A DNA stretch of 64,000 bases from assembly GCF_900111905.1 (NCBI RefSeq), contig NZ_FOKM01000010.1, positions 1 to 64,000 of the forward strand, given 5' to 3'. Each line of letters begins with the position of its first letter. Within the stretch, counting starts at the first letter, position 1. Below are positions 7,106-15,982 of this stretch, piece by piece. The translations under genes were made by a program, and so were the position numbers. The notes beneath the pieces were generated by a model, which made no database searches, was not told where the DNA came from, and saw only the letters and a list, made by a program, of their open reading frames with translations. This DNA comes from Rhizobium sp. NFR07. GTDB lineage: Bacteria > Pseudomonadota > Alphaproteobacteria > Rhizobiales > Rhizobiaceae.

Positions 7106-8080
7106 TTACTCCGCTGCTATGGCAACCGGCTGGATGCCTGCCAGATAACGTTCCGCTTCGAGGGCTGCCATGCAGCCCATGCCTGCGGCCGTGATGGCCT
7201 GCCTGAATGTGTCGTCGGTCACGTCACCGGCTGCAAAGATGCCGGGCACGTCCGTCGCGGTCGAGTCAGGCGCCGTCCACAGGTAGCCGCCGGTCTTCAT
7301 CCTGAGCTTGTCCTTGAACAGCTCGGTCGCAGGTGCATGGCCGATAGCGACGAAGACGCCGTGGATCGGATGGTCGGTAATCGCGCCGGTCAGCGTGTTG
7401 CGCAGCTTGACGCCTTCCACCGATGGCGGGAGTGGCGGCTTGGCCGGCTTGCCGGTGATCTCGTGGATTTCGGTGTTCCACAGAATTTTGACGTTCTCGC
7501 GCTGGAACAGGCGTTCGCGCAGGATCTTTTCCGAGCGGAATTCGTCACGGCGGTGAACGACGGTCACCGTCTTGGCGATATTCGACAGATAGAGCGCTTC
7601 CTCGACGGCAGAATTGCCGCCGCCAACGACGATGACGTCCTTGTTGCGATAGAAGAAGCCGTCACAGGTCGCGCAGGCCGAAACGCCAAAGCCCTGGAAA
7701 TGCTGTTCGCTTTCGATGCCGAGCCACTTTGCCTTGGCGCCGGTGGAGATGATGATCGTGTCGGCGGTCCAGACCGCGCCCGAATCGGTGCGGATCGTGA
7801 AGGGCCGGCCGGTCGTGTCGACTTCGGTCACGAGGTCGTTGACGATCTCGGCGCCGACATGGGTCGCCTGCTTGAGCATCTGCTCCATCAGCCAGGGGCC
7901 CTGGATCGGGTCGCCGAAACCTGGATAGTTCTCGACGTCGGTGGTGATCATCAGCTGGCCACCCTGTTCCATGCCGGCGATCAAGACCGGCTTCAGCATG
8001 GCGCGGGCTGCATATATGGCTGCCGTATAACCGGCGGGGCCGGAACCGATGATCAGCACTTCCGTGTGACGGGCGGACAT
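7106..8080 (-). CDS. trxB: Thioredoxin-disulfide reductase
   Basis: A 324-residue flavoenzyme that passes electrons from NADPH to thioredoxin in the cytoplasm. The FAD-binding GSGPAG is at 12-17, the redox-active CATC at 136-139 (in SACATCDGFF), the NADPH-binding GGGNSA at 153-158, and the C-terminal FAD motif GIFAAGDVTDDTFRQAITAAGMG is present. Length is normal for the low-molecular-weight class. It is the first gene of the trxB-lsrB operon, consistent with LsrB being a thiol-stress regulator. It is divergent from lrp. Confidence 0.97.
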   Translation of the reverse strand: MSARHTEVLIIGSGPAGYTAAIYAARAMLKPVLIAGMEQGGQLMITTDVENYPGFGDPIQGPWLMEQMLKQATHVGAEIVNDLVTEVDTTGRPFTIRTDSGAVWTADTIIISTGAKAKWLGIESEQHFQGFGVSACATCDGFFYRNKDVIVVGGGNSAVEEALYLSNIAKTVTVVHRRDEFRSEKILRERLFQRENVKILWNTEIHEITGKPAKPPLPPSVEGVKLRNTLTGAITDHPIHGVFVAIGHAPATELFKDKLRMKTGGYLWTAPDSTATDVPGIFAAGDVTDDTFRQAITAAGMGCMAALEAERYLAGIQPVAIAAE

Positions 8081-8242
8081 GAAGACTTCCTTTCAAGGAT
8101 CGGTCAGAACGTTCGCACCCAATATAGGAAGGCCTTTCCCGCTCTGCCGCTTTTTGTAAACCATGTAATGTTGATCCATGCGGTAGTGCAAGGGCAGGTT
8201 TGCATTAGTAACAGGACAGTTGGACGCAACAGCCTGAAAACC

Positions 8243-8272
8243 GGCGCAAAGCGGAGTGCATTCGCTTGCGCC
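8243..8272. repeat. Inverted repeat in the trxB/lrp divergent region
   Basis: GGCGCAAAGCG and CGCTTGCGCC form a 10-bp stem with a single bulged A and a 9-base loop, 53 bases before the lrp start. It may be a regulator site or an mRNA leader hairpin. There is no T-run, so it is unlikely to be a terminator. Confidence 0.4.
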
Positions 8273-8324
8273 TTGCGTTAAACGAGGTTTCGATTAAAAG
8301 CCTTCCCATTCATAGGGGAACACC

Positions 8325-8792
8325 GTGCTCCAGGCCGATCTCGACGCCATTGACATCAAGATATTGAGGGAGCTCCAGCGGGACGGCCGTATCACGAATG
8401 TGGAACTTGCCGAACGCGTGGGGATTTCCGCACCGCCTTGTCTGCGGCGTGTCCGCAAGCTGGAAGAAGCCGGAATCATCGAGGGCTACCACGCCCTTCT
8501 GAACGGCCCGAAGCTCGGCTTCGACCTCGTCGCTTTCTGCATGGTCGGACTGAAGCGCCAGTCGGATGCGGATCTCAAGGGATTTTCCGCCAGAATGCAG
8601 CAATGGCCGCTGGTGCGCGAAGCCTGGATGGTCAATGGCGACAGCGACTTCCTCCTGCGCTGCACGGCCGAGAACCTGACGAAATTCCAGGATTTCGTCA
8701 TCGAGGTCCTGACCGCCGACGAGCATGTGGATACGGTCCGCACCATGCTGACCATTCGCCAGGTCAAGCAGCTCGGCCTCGTGGAAGTCTAG
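8325..8792 (+). CDS. lrp: Lrp/AsnC family regulator upstream of LPS core genes (Lrp3-like)
   Basis: A 155-residue Lrp/AsnC regulator. The N-terminal DIKILRELQRDGRITNVELAERVGISAPPCLRRVRKLEEAGII is the helix-turn-helix. The RAM/ligand domain follows, with its glycine-poor VREAWMVNGDSDFLLRC core and the final TIRQVKQLGLVEV. The start is GTG, with GGGGAA at good spacing. The gene runs into the LPS-core glycosyltransferase with only 4 bases between them, so it is the head of that operon. The order trxB-lrp-lps corresponds to the Sinorhizobium locus in which LsrB activates lrp3-lpsCDE (from memory). Confidence 0.85.
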   Translation: MLQADLDAIDIKILRELQRDGRITNVELAERVGISAPPCLRRVRKLEEAGIIEGYHALLNGPKLGFDLVAFCMVGLKRQSDADLKGFSARMQQWPLVREAWMVNGDSDFLLRCTAENLTKFQDFVIEVLTADEHVDTVRTMLTIRQVKQLGLVEV

Positions 8793-8796
8793 GGCC

Positions 8797-9606
8797 ATGT
8801 CCAAGCTACCGATCTCGGCCTTCATCATTTGCCAGAATGAGGAGACCTATCTCGGCCGGTGCATCGAGAGCCTTGCCGACTTCTCCGAGATCATCCTGGT
8901 TGATTCTGGCTCTACCGACGGCACGCTCGATCTGATTCGCTCCTATGCCGACAAGGGCTGGCCGATCCGGCTGTTCGAGGAAAAATGGCGCGGTTATGCG
9001 GGACAGAAGCAATTCGCTCTCGAGCAATGCAACGAGGCCTGGTGCCTCAACATCGACTCCGACGAGCGGCTCGACCGTGACCTGAGGGCTCTTCTGCCCG
9101 AGCTGATCAAGGCGCCGGATGATGTCGTCGGCTGGCGGGTCGCAAGACGCCCTTACCTGATCGGCTTCGGCTATACGCCGGCGCATGTGAAGGAGCGCAA
9201 GAACCTGCGCCTGATCCGCAAGGGCAGGGGATGCTACGATCTTTCCCAGGCCGTGCATGAGGGGATCGTCCCGGATGGACGGGTCGACAATGCCGCGACG
9301 GGATCGCTCCTGCATTTCCGGCCGCTGATCATCGACGAGCAGATCCTCAAGGAAAACAAGTATTCGACGCTGAAGGCCGACCAGCAGTTCGCCTCGGGCA
9401 AAAAGCCGAGCACGTTGAAGCTCCTCTTTTCGCCCTGGGTCTATTTCCTGCGGCTCTATTTCAAGAACGGTCTATGGCGCTGCGGCGTGCCGGGTTTCAT
9501 CGAGGCGATGACCGGCGCCGTCTATTCCTTCCTAACCCAGGCGAAGCTGTTTCAGCGCACAGCGCTCAGGGATCGGCCGAACCAGGATGATGCCGAACGG
9601 CACTAG
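8797..9606 (+). CDS. Family 2 glycosyltransferase, LPS core (LpsC/WaaE-like)
   Basis: A 269-residue GT2 enzyme of the WaaE/LgtF type that adds a beta-linked sugar to the LPS inner core at the cytoplasmic face of the membrane. ISAFIICQNEETYLGRCIESL and IILVDSGSTDGT are the nucleotide-sugar binding strands. CLNIDSDERL carries the metal-binding DxD, and the C-terminal part has KYSTLKADQQ and a membrane-associating FSPWVYFLRLYFK. It is second in the lrp operon. By position it corresponds to LpsC of Sinorhizobium, but I cannot separate LpsC from other WaaE-like enzymes by eye. Confidence 0.85.
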   Translation: MSKLPISAFIICQNEETYLGRCIESLADFSEIILVDSGSTDGTLDLIRSYADKGWPIRLFEEKWRGYAGQKQFALEQCNEAWCLNIDSDERLDRDLRALLPELIKAPDDVVGWRVARRPYLIGFGYTPAHVKERKNLRLIRKGRGCYDLSQAVHEGIVPDGRVDNAATGSLLHFRPLIIDEQILKENKYSTLKADQQFASGKKPSTLKLLFSPWVYFLRLYFKNGLWRCGVPGFIEAMTGAVYSFLTQAKLFQRTALRDRPNQDDAERH

Positions 9607-9618
9607 GACATCGATGCA

Positions 9619-10647
9619 ATGAAAGTACATCACTATCACTTCGGCAAGGACGGCGGTGCGGAGAAGTTCTTCGTCCATCTGGTGGGCGCGCTCGGTCGAC
9701 GCGGCGTCGAGCAGAGCGCGATCATCAGGCCGGATCGCATCTGGCGAAAGGATATCGCACCCTACGCCACGATCATCGAGAGCAATTTCCGTAATCTCTC
9801 CCCGGACCGCCTGCTCCTGCCGATCAAGGCGACGATGATGGCGCGACGGGAAAAGCCCGATGCACTGATGTCGTGGGCCACGCGCGCAAGCCGCCTCATG
9901 CCCGCTTACAAAGGCTGCATCAAGCTTTCTCGGCTCGGCGACTATCCGACCAACCTCAGCTATTTCAAGAATACCGATACGCTCGTCTGCAACACGCCCG
10001 GCATTGCCGAACACGTGCGCCACAAGCTCGGATGGGACAGGGGCGTGGAGGTGATCTCCAACTTCACCAATACCGAGAAGGTCCTTCCCGTCGACCGTGC
10101 GGCTTACGACACGCCCGCAGATGTTCCGCTCGTCATGTCGATGGGCCGCTTCGTCCGGCGCAAGGGGTTCCACACGCTGATCGAGGCTGTCGCGCAGCTT
10201 CCGCATGCATGGTTGTGGCTTGCCGGCGACGGCGAGGAACGTCAGGCCCTGGAGGGGCTGGTGCGCGAAAAGGGTATGCAGGACCGGGTCCGCTTTCTCG
10301 GCTGGCAGAAGGATACGCGCGCCTTCGTCGCTGCCGCCGACGTCTACGTCATGGCATCCGATCACGAGCCGCTCGGCAACGTGATCCTGGAGGCCTGGGC
10401 CCAGGAAAAGCCGGTCGTATCGTCGAAATCCGAAGGGCCTGTCTGGTTCATGCGCGATGGGGAGAACGGGCGTCTCGTCGATATCGGTGATGCCACGGGG
10501 TTTGCGACGGCAATCGGAGAGATCGTGCTGGACGCGAAACTCGCCCGATCGCTTGCGGAAGGCGGCCATCGCACGCTGATGGCGCAATTCTCCGAGGAGG
10601 CGATCGCCGGCGCCTATATCGACCTGTTCAAGTCGCGACCGCGCTAG
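9619..10647 (+). CDS. Family 4 glycosyltransferase, LPS core (LpsE-like)
   Basis: A 342-residue GT-B fold glycosyltransferase. The C-terminal half has the GT4 signature: VMSMGRFVRRKGFHTLIEAV, AWLWLAGDGEER, VRFLGWQKD, and the EX7E-type motif DHEPLGNVILEAWAQEKPVV. The N-terminal half has the acceptor side (HYHFGKDGGAEKFFVHL). It starts 12 bases after the GT2 gene and ends 10 bases before the convergent lpsB stop. Sinorhizobium has two genes (lpsD and lpsE) in this interval; only one is present here. Confidence 0.85.
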   Translation: MKVHHYHFGKDGGAEKFFVHLVGALGRRGVEQSAIIRPDRIWRKDIAPYATIIESNFRNLSPDRLLLPIKATMMARREKPDALMSWATRASRLMPAYKGCIKLSRLGDYPTNLSYFKNTDTLVCNTPGIAEHVRHKLGWDRGVEVISNFTNTEKVLPVDRAAYDTPADVPLVMSMGRFVRRKGFHTLIEAVAQLPHAWLWLAGDGEERQALEGLVREKGMQDRVRFLGWQKDTRAFVAAADVYVMASDHEPLGNVILEAWAQEKPVVSSKSEGPVWFMRDGENGRLVDIGDATGFATAIGEIVLDAKLARSLAEGGHRTLMAQFSEEAIAGAYIDLFKSRPR

Positions 10648-10656
10648 GTCTGGTTT

Positions 10657-11742
10657 TCAGCGAGAATTGAGCAGCGCGTCGTAGACCTGGCCCAGCGCCT
10701 CCACCTCGTTGGTGATCGAGAACGATGCGCGTGCGTGCTGCAACGCGCGCGCCGAGGCGGCATCGCGTCGAATGCCGTCATCCATGAACTGCGCCGCGGT
10801 GGTTGCCATGGCCTTCATGTCGTCGCGCGGGACGATGGCGCCGGTCTCTTCGTTGCCGGTGACGATGAGTTCAGGAAAAGCGCCGACATCGGTCGCGATG
10901 ACCGGGACGGCGGTTGCCATGGCTTCCAGCGGCGTCAGGCCAAAGCCTTCCCAGCGCTGGGGAGCAATGAAGAGGTCGAGCGCGCGGTACCAGTCATTGA
11001 TATTGGTGTGTTCGCCGACAAACAGGATGCGATCGGCAAGACCGGCTTTCGCTATCCTGTCGATCAGGCCTTTTTCGTAATCGACATGCGGACCGGTAGC
11101 ACGGCCTGCCACGATCGCGATCCAGTCAGGACGGGCCGGCAGGACGTCGATCATCGCATCGACGAAGAGGTCGGTGCCCTTCTGGTGACGGACCCGGCCA
11201 AAGCAGCCGACGATCTTCTTGTTCGCGGGCAGGGCGCATACGCGCTTGGCTTCGGCCTTGTTGGCCGACGGTACAAAGCGCTCGGTGTCGATGCCGTGCA
11301 GGATGACGGTGTTCGGCACGGTGAGGTAACCCGACGTGCGGCTGCTGGTGGCGATCACCGCGTCCATCTTCGAGATCAGCCATTTCGTCCAGCCCGTGTG
11401 CTTGCGCTGCGAGGCCGAAGTGAAGGCGATCTTCAGCTTCATCCGCAAGACGTCGCGCAGGAAGATCGCCGGCAGCATCTCGATGTTACGGCGGGCATGC
11501 CAGACGCGCACGCGTTTTCCCCGCGGGGCCTTCCAGCCGTGCAGGAGATCGCGAAAACGGATATGGGGAGTACTCGACGGCAAGCCCGGCCCAAGCGCTG
11601 CCACCTTGTAGCCAAGGGCACGCTGGACCGGAACGAGCTGTATGATGGTCGAGGTGACGCCGGAAAGGCGCCGCTTGAAATTCGGCGCGATTACTTCGAC
11701 GTCACTGATGTCGACGACGGCGTCGTCGCCTCTCTTACTCAC
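10657..11742 (-). CDS. lpsB: LPS core mannosyltransferase LpsB (GT4)
   Basis: A 361-residue GT4 enzyme. NFKRRLSGVTSTIIQLVP at the N terminus is characteristic of rhizobial LpsB/LpcC, which adds mannose to the inner core Kdo region. The C-terminal domain has VGCFGRVRHQKGTDLFVDAM and WEGFGLTPLEAMATAVPVIATDVGAFPE. The start is GTG, 6 bases after the greA stop, so greA-lpsB is one operon. This greA-lpsB pair, facing the other core genes, is a conserved rhizobial arrangement. Confidence 0.88.
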   Translation of the reverse strand: MSKRGDDAVVDISDVEVIAPNFKRRLSGVTSTIIQLVPVQRALGYKVAALGPGLPSSTPHIRFRDLLHGWKAPRGKRVRVWHARRNIEMLPAIFLRDVLRMKLKIAFTSASQRKHTGWTKWLISKMDAVIATSSRTSGYLTVPNTVILHGIDTERFVPSANKAEAKRVCALPANKKIVGCFGRVRHQKGTDLFVDAMIDVLPARPDWIAIVAGRATGPHVDYEKGLIDRIAKAGLADRILFVGEHTNINDWYRALDLFIAPQRWEGFGLTPLEAMATAVPVIATDVGAFPELIVTGNEETGAIVPRDDMKAMATTAAQFMDDGIRRDAASARALQHARASFSITNEVEALGQVYDALLNSR

Positions 11743-11748
11743 CGGGCA

Positions 11749-12225
11749 TCAGCCCCAGGAGATGGAGAGGATCTCGTAGGCCTTGGAACCGCCTGGCGCC
11801 ACGACCTCGATCGAATCGCCGGCTTCCTTGCCGATCATCGCACGCGCGATCGGGGAGGAGATCGAGATGCGACCCTTCTTCACGTCGGCTTCCTGGTCGC
11901 CGACAATCTGGTAGATCTTCTCTTCTTCGGTATCTTCATCGACGAGCTTTACCGTCGCACCGAACTTGATCGTCGAGCCGGACATCTTGGAGAGGTCGAT
12001 CACCTCCGCGCGGGCGGTGAAATCCTCGAGTTCGGTAATGCGGCCTTCGTTGTGGCTCTGGGCCTCCTTGGCGGCATGATATTCAGCGTTTTCCGAAAGG
12101 TCGCCATGGGCGCGCGCTTCCGCAATCGCTTCGATGATACGGGGACGCTCTTCCTGCTGTCTCCAGCGCAGTTCTTCCTGCAGCTGAGAGAACCCGCTCG
12201 GCGTCATCGGTACCTTATCAACCAT
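11749..12225 (-). CDS. greA: Transcript cleavage factor GreA
   Basis: A 158-residue elongation factor that rescues backtracked RNA polymerase by stimulating cleavage of the extruded RNA. The N-terminal coiled coil carries the acidic tip ([21 protein letters not shown]). The C-terminal FKBP-like domain ends [24 protein letters not shown], then YEI. The start at 12225 ([12 protein letters not shown]) fits the family and has AAGGACAAGGAA before it. An open frame extending to 12567 is not family sequence. It leads the greA-lpsB operon. Confidence 0.95.
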   Translation of the reverse strand: MVDKVPMTPSGFSQLQEELRWRQQEERPRIIEAIAEARAHGDLSENAEYHAAKEAQSHNEGRITELEDFTARAEVIDLSKMSGSTIKFGATVKLVDEDTEEEKIYQIVGDQEADVKKGRISISSPIARAMIGKEAGDSIEVVAPGGSKAYEILSISWG

Positions 12226-12426
12226 TTCCTTGTCCTTCAGGGGTGTGCACGCGGCTACCGCGGACACAAAAAGAAACAGGTTCCGGAGCGTAAACTTCGG
12301 AACCATCACATCGTCAAAATATAGGTCACTATAGCAGAATTTCGATGTTCCCCGTGAGGAAATTCGAAAAACCGTCATGTCTCCCGCACAGATATCTGAT
12401 GTGAACCGCGGTCGTTTGTCAATCTC

Positions 12427-12457
12427 TTGACGCCCAAAATGAGAACATATATAGAAC
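12427..12457 (+). promoter_or_regulatory. LexA-box promoter of the rSAM-udgX operon (near leaderless)
   Basis: A -35 TTGACG (12427-12432) and a -10 TATAGA (12450-12455) are 17 bases apart. GAACATATATAGAAC (12443-12457) overlaps the -10. It is the perfect alphaproteobacterial SOS box (GAAC-N7-GAAC, the complement of GTTC-N7-GTTC). The start codon is 8 bases after the box and no Shine-Dalgarno lies between. Transcription should therefore begin within a few bases of the ATG, giving a leaderless or near-leaderless mRNA repressed by LexA. Confidence 0.75.
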
Positions 12458-12464
12458 AAACATA

Positions 12465-13697
12465 ATGAAGAAGTCGCTGAAAGAACGATTGGCGATCCTG
12501 TCGGACGCCGCCAAATATGACGCTTCCTGCGCCTCCAGTGGGACGACGAAGCGGGATTCGTCGGCATCCGGAGGCTTGGGCTCGACGGAAGGCTCCGGCA
12601 TCTGCCACGCCTATGCGCCAGATGGTCGCTGCATCTCGCTTTTGAAGATTCTGCTCACCAATTTCTGCGTCTACGACTGCGCCTATTGCATCAACCGCTC
12701 GTCCAGCAATGTCGAGCGGGCACGCTTCACCCCGGAAGAAGTGATCTGGCTGACGCTGGAATTCTACCGGCGTAACTATATCGAGGGCCTGTTCCTCTCC
12801 TCCGGCATCATCCGCTCCTCCGATCACACGATGGAGGAGATGGTGCGGATTGCCAGAGAGCTGCGGACGATCCACAATTTTCGCGGCTATATCCACCTGA
12901 AGTCGATCCCGGAGGCGTCGGCCCATCTGATTGAGGAGGCGGGGCTTTATGCCGACCGGCTGTCGATCAATATCGAATTGCCGACCGATGCCGGGATCGG
13001 CCAGTTCGCGCCGGAAAAGCGGCCTGACAATATCCGCCGCTCGATGGGCAATCTCAGGCTCAAGATCGAGGAAATGGCCGAGCCGACATTGCAGACGAAG
13101 CGGCGCAAGAAATTTGCGCCCGCCGGACAGAGCACCCAGATGATCGTCGGGGCGGACGGCGCCAATGATGCGACCATCCTCGGCACCAGTGCGCGGCTAT
13201 ACGGCAGCTATGGTCTGAAGCGCGTCTATTATTCCGCCTTCAGCCCCATTCCCGATTCGTCGCGCAACCTGCCGCTGATCAAGCCGCCGCTGATGCGCGA
13301 GCACCGTCTCTATCAGGCCGACTGGCTCTATCGCTTCTATGGCTTCGATATCGGCGAGATCACTGCGGGTGGCGTCAATGGCATGTTGGATCTCGATCTA
13401 GACCCGAAGCTCGCCTGGGCGCTCGGCCATCGGGACCGCTTCCCGGTCGATATCAACCGCGCCGACCGGGAGATGCTTTTGCGTGTGCCGGGCTTTGGCA
13501 CCAAGACGGTCAAGGGCATCCTCTCGTCGCGGCGCTTCCGGCGCCTCAGGCTCGATGATCTGAAGCGGCTCGGGGTGTCGCTGAAGAAGGTGCAGCCCTT
13601 CGTCGTCTGCGACGGATGGACGCCGCACCGGCTCGTCGACCGGTCGGACCTCCGCGCCATGTTTCAACCAAAGCCGGAGCAACTGTCGCTGTTATGA
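12465..13697 (+). CDS. Putative DNA modification/repair radical SAM protein (UDG-linked)
   Basis: A 410-residue radical SAM protein of the family that always sits next to an unusual uracil-DNA glycosylase. CVYDCAYC (Cys 68, 72, 75) is the CxxxCxxC cluster motif. [18 protein letters not shown] and [12 protein letters not shown] follow in the TIM-barrel. Near the C terminus [16 protein letters not shown] is a helix-hairpin-helix DNA-binding element. The reaction is unknown; the HhH and the LexA-box promoter argue for DNA repair. It overlaps the next gene by ATGA, so the two are translationally coupled. Confidence 0.88.
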   Translation: MKKSLKERLAILSDAAKYDASCASSGTTKRDSSASGGLGSTEGSGICHAYAPDGRCISLLKILLTNFCVYDCAYCINRSSSNVERARFTPEEVIWLTLEFYRRNYIEGLFLSSGIIRSSDHTMEEMVRIARELRTIHNFRGYIHLKSIPEASAHLIEEAGLYADRLSINIELPTDAGIGQFAPEKRPDNIRRSMGNLRLKIEEMAEPTLQTKRRKKFAPAGQSTQMIVGADGANDATILGTSARLYGSYGLKRVYYSAFSPIPDSSRNLPLIKPPLMREHRLYQADWLYRFYGFDIGEITAGGVNGMLDLDLDPKLAWALGHRDRFPVDINRADREMLLRVPGFGTKTVKGILSSRRFRRLRLDDLKRLGVSLKKVQPFVVCDGWTPHRLVDRSDLRAMFQPKPEQLSLL

Positions 13698-15145
13698 TGT
13701 TCCGCTATTCTTTGCGGGGGCGGGGGGATCCGACCGAGTGGCGGGATGCGGCCCGGGCTTTCATGCTGGCCGGCATCGAGCCTGACATTATCGACTGGCG
13801 CACGATGGACGATGCCGACGGGCTGTTCGGTTTCGACGACAACCGCCTGCCGGAACCGTCTCCTCTCTGCAACAAGCCGATCGTGTCGTCGGCATTCGTC
13901 CGGCTTGCCGAGGCGGTTCTCTGCCATTCCGACCCGACCCGCTTCGCGCTTCTCTATCGCATGCTCTTTCGCATCAGTTTCGGGCGCAGGCTGCTGCAGG
14001 ATGCGAGCGATCCGGATGTGGTCGCGGCCAACCGCATGGCGAAGTCGGTCGGGCGCGATTACCACAAGATGACGGCCTTCGTGCGCTTCAAGGAGCTGCC
14101 GCTGCCGGAGGGGACTGTCGGGCGTCGGCGCTTCATCGCATGGTTCGAGCCGGACCACTTCATCGTCAAGCGCGTGGCGCCCTTCTTCCAGCGCCGCTTC
14201 ACCGATATGGACTGGCTGATCCTGACGCCCAAAGGCTCGGCATCCTGGGATGGCGAGGAACTGCGCACCACCGACGACCCGGCGGAAAAGCCCGATCTTC
14301 GCGATGAGACCGACGAGCTTTGGCGCACCTATTACGCTTCGATCTTCAACCCGGCGCGGCTGAAGGTGAAGATGATGACGAAGGAGATGCCTAAGAAATA
14401 CTGGAAGAACCTGCCGGAAGCCGAGCTGATCCCGAGCCTCATCGCCAATGCCGAAGCGAGCGTGCTGGAGATGGCAGCGAAGCAGGCGAGCGAGCCGCTG
14501 CCCTTCCATCATCGTATCCAGGAAGCGGCGGCGAAGGTGCCGGCTGCGCCGCGCGCCGCTTCAGGCACGCTCGAAGGATTGCGGGAGGAGGCACGGTCCT
14601 GCACGCGCTGCGACATCTATTGCCGTGCCACGCAGACGGTGTTCGGCGAGGGGCCGGCCAATGCCGCAACGATGATCATCGGCGAGCAGCCGGGTGACCA
14701 GGAGGACCTGGCTGGCAAACCCTTCGTCGGGCCGGCGGGACAACTGTTCAACACGACGCTGAAGGAGGTCGGCATCGACCGCCACAGCCTCTATGTCACC
14801 AATGCGGTGAAGCATTTCAAATACGAGCCGCGCGGCAAGCGCCGAATCCACCAGAAGCCGAATATGGGCGAGGTACGGCAGTGTCGCTGGTGGCTCACCC
14901 GGGAGATTGAGCTGGTGAAGCCGAAGCTCGTCGTAGCGATGGGCGCGACGGCGCTGTTTGCGCTCACCGACATGCGCCAGAAGCTGGAGGATGTGCGCAG
15001 CGAGCCGATCGCCATGGAGGATGGCCGCACGCTCTTCGTCACCGTCCACCCGTCCTACCTCCTGCGCATTCCCGACGAGGGCCGCAAACGGGAGGAGCTC
15101 CTTCGCTTCCGCGACGATATGGCGGCGGTTCAGCGCCTGATGTGA
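13694..15145 (+). CDS. udgX: DUF4130-UdgX fusion: covalent-type uracil-DNA glycosylase
   Basis: A 483-residue two-part protein. Residues ~1-250 are the DUF4130 'probable DNA metabolism' domain (VGRDYHKMTAFVRF, WFEPDHFIVKRVAPFF, WRTYYASIFNPARL). Residues ~295-483 are a family-4-like UDG with iron-sulfur cysteines at 303, 306 and 310 (CTRCDIYC), GEQPGDQED at ~330 and HPSYLLR at ~452. The insert KRRIH at 382-386 is the UdgX signature. Its His (386 here) is known in mycobacterial UdgX to form a covalent bond with the deoxyribose after uracil is removed. It is coupled to the radical SAM gene through an ATGA overlap. The two domains are often separate genes. Confidence 0.88.
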   Translation: MMFRYSLRGRGDPTEWRDAARAFMLAGIEPDIIDWRTMDDADGLFGFDDNRLPEPSPLCNKPIVSSAFVRLAEAVLCHSDPTRFALLYRMLFRISFGRRLLQDASDPDVVAANRMAKSVGRDYHKMTAFVRFKELPLPEGTVGRRRFIAWFEPDHFIVKRVAPFFQRRFTDMDWLILTPKGSASWDGEELRTTDDPAEKPDLRDETDELWRTYYASIFNPARLKVKMMTKEMPKKYWKNLPEAELIPSLIANAEASVLEMAAKQASEPLPFHHRIQEAAAKVPAAPRAASGTLEGLREEARSCTRCDIYCRATQTVFGEGPANAATMIIGEQPGDQEDLAGKPFVGPAGQLFNTTLKEVGIDRHSLYVTNAVKHFKYEPRGKRRIHQKPNMGEVRQCRWWLTREIELVKPKLVVAMGATALFALTDMRQKLEDVRSEPIAMEDGRTLFVTVHPSYLLRIPDEGRKREELLRFRDDMAAVQRLM

Positions 15146-15267
15146 TGCCGGGCAATCCGGCGTCGAGCGATCGGGCGGCGAGGGCGGTTGCGCGAGGTCA
15201 ATGACATGGGCAGCAGTGCGGATCAGTCTTCCTATGAAGGTCCTGTTGCCTTCTGGAGGATAATGTC

Positions 15268-15360
15268 ATGGACATATTGCAGCATTTTTCCCTGTTCGAC
15301 GCCGGCCTGCTGGTCCTGCTCGCCGCGGCGCTGCTGGTGGGTCTCATCAACGAGGCGTGA
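15268..15360 (+). CDS. Small membrane protein, 30 residues
   Basis: A short open frame, MDILQHFSLFDAGLLVLLAAALL then VGLINEA, with GGAGGA at good spacing before the ATG. It encodes one transmembrane helix with a short polar N terminus. The segment resembles the first helix of MgtC/SapB-type proteins, where GLINE would be the GLERE position. It may therefore be a decayed remnant rather than a true small protein. Support is the ribosome site and the hydrophobic run only. Confidence 0.4.
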   Translation: MDILQHFSLFDAGLLVLLAAALLVGLINEA

Positions 15361-15749
15361 AGCGATCGTCTTTACAGCGCCGGCATGCCGCCATGGTGTG
15401 AGGGCGATTTCGACCGGGATGGCGGCATCAGCACGATCGGCCTTGCGCAGTCTGCTGGCGCAACTTTCGCCGGAGCTTGGGCATTCCCGGTCGACGTCCG
15501 ACACGCGGTGTCGCCCGCCTGCGACGCCATCCGGCAACCGCACAACGCGCGATAATCATGCCCTGTTTCCGTTGCAATCTCGCCGCGCCTGCTGTGCCAT
15601 TGCGAGACCAAGTCGGCGCGAAACGATACGGGCTGCGAGATCTTGTGTGCACTGCAGCGTAGTCTCTTAAGACTTCCCAGTCTTCAATCGGGACAGGCCG
15701 AATTTTGGCCTCTAGCCTATCCCAGGATCAATTCTGGAGGTGCCGCCGC
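15361..15749. other. Intergenic stretch without a recognisable gene
   Basis: About 390 bases between two very short membrane-protein frames. Open frames on both strands here have no family resemblance and no convincing ribosome site. I see no repeat, tRNA or terminator. Confidence 0.5.
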
Positions 15750-15866
15750 ATGACGAGGCGGGTTGCTAACCTGATCATGTCGATCCTCGTCGCGGTCGCG
15801 ACGTGGACAGCCTTGGCTATTGTCGCCTTGCTGATGTGGAAATATTTCCGGGATTATGCCGGATGA
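15750..15866 (+). CDS. Small membrane protein, 38 residues
   Basis: The frame MTRRVANLIMSILVAVATWTA, LAIVALLMWKYFRDYAG has a positively charged N terminus, a single ~22-residue hydrophobic helix and a charged tail. GGAGG lies 8 bases before the ATG. Charge layout predicts N-in topology. I do not recognise a family. It is a plausible real small protein because start site, topology and length all fit. Confidence 0.5.
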   Translation: MTRRVANLIMSILVAVATWTALAIVALLMWKYFRDYAG

Positions 15867-15982
15867 CCCGCCAGCGGACATGTTGTATCGCGCCGCGGCG
15901 CGCAGCGATCCTTCGTATCTGATCCTCGGGCGTCCATACCGTTTCTGCGGAGCCACTCAGCCAGTTTCCCACGAGATAGCCG

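Noticed and set aside
11749-12567. GreA with a 114-residue N-terminal extension
   Set aside because: GreA homologues begin near [11 protein letters not shown], a ribosome site precedes that ATG, and the extension overlaps the LexA-controlled promoter on the other strand.
15188-15670. A 160-codon plus-strand frame after udgX
   Set aside because: Cys/Trp/Arg-rich with no family; a different frame in the same place has a proper ribosome site and a hydrophobic helix.
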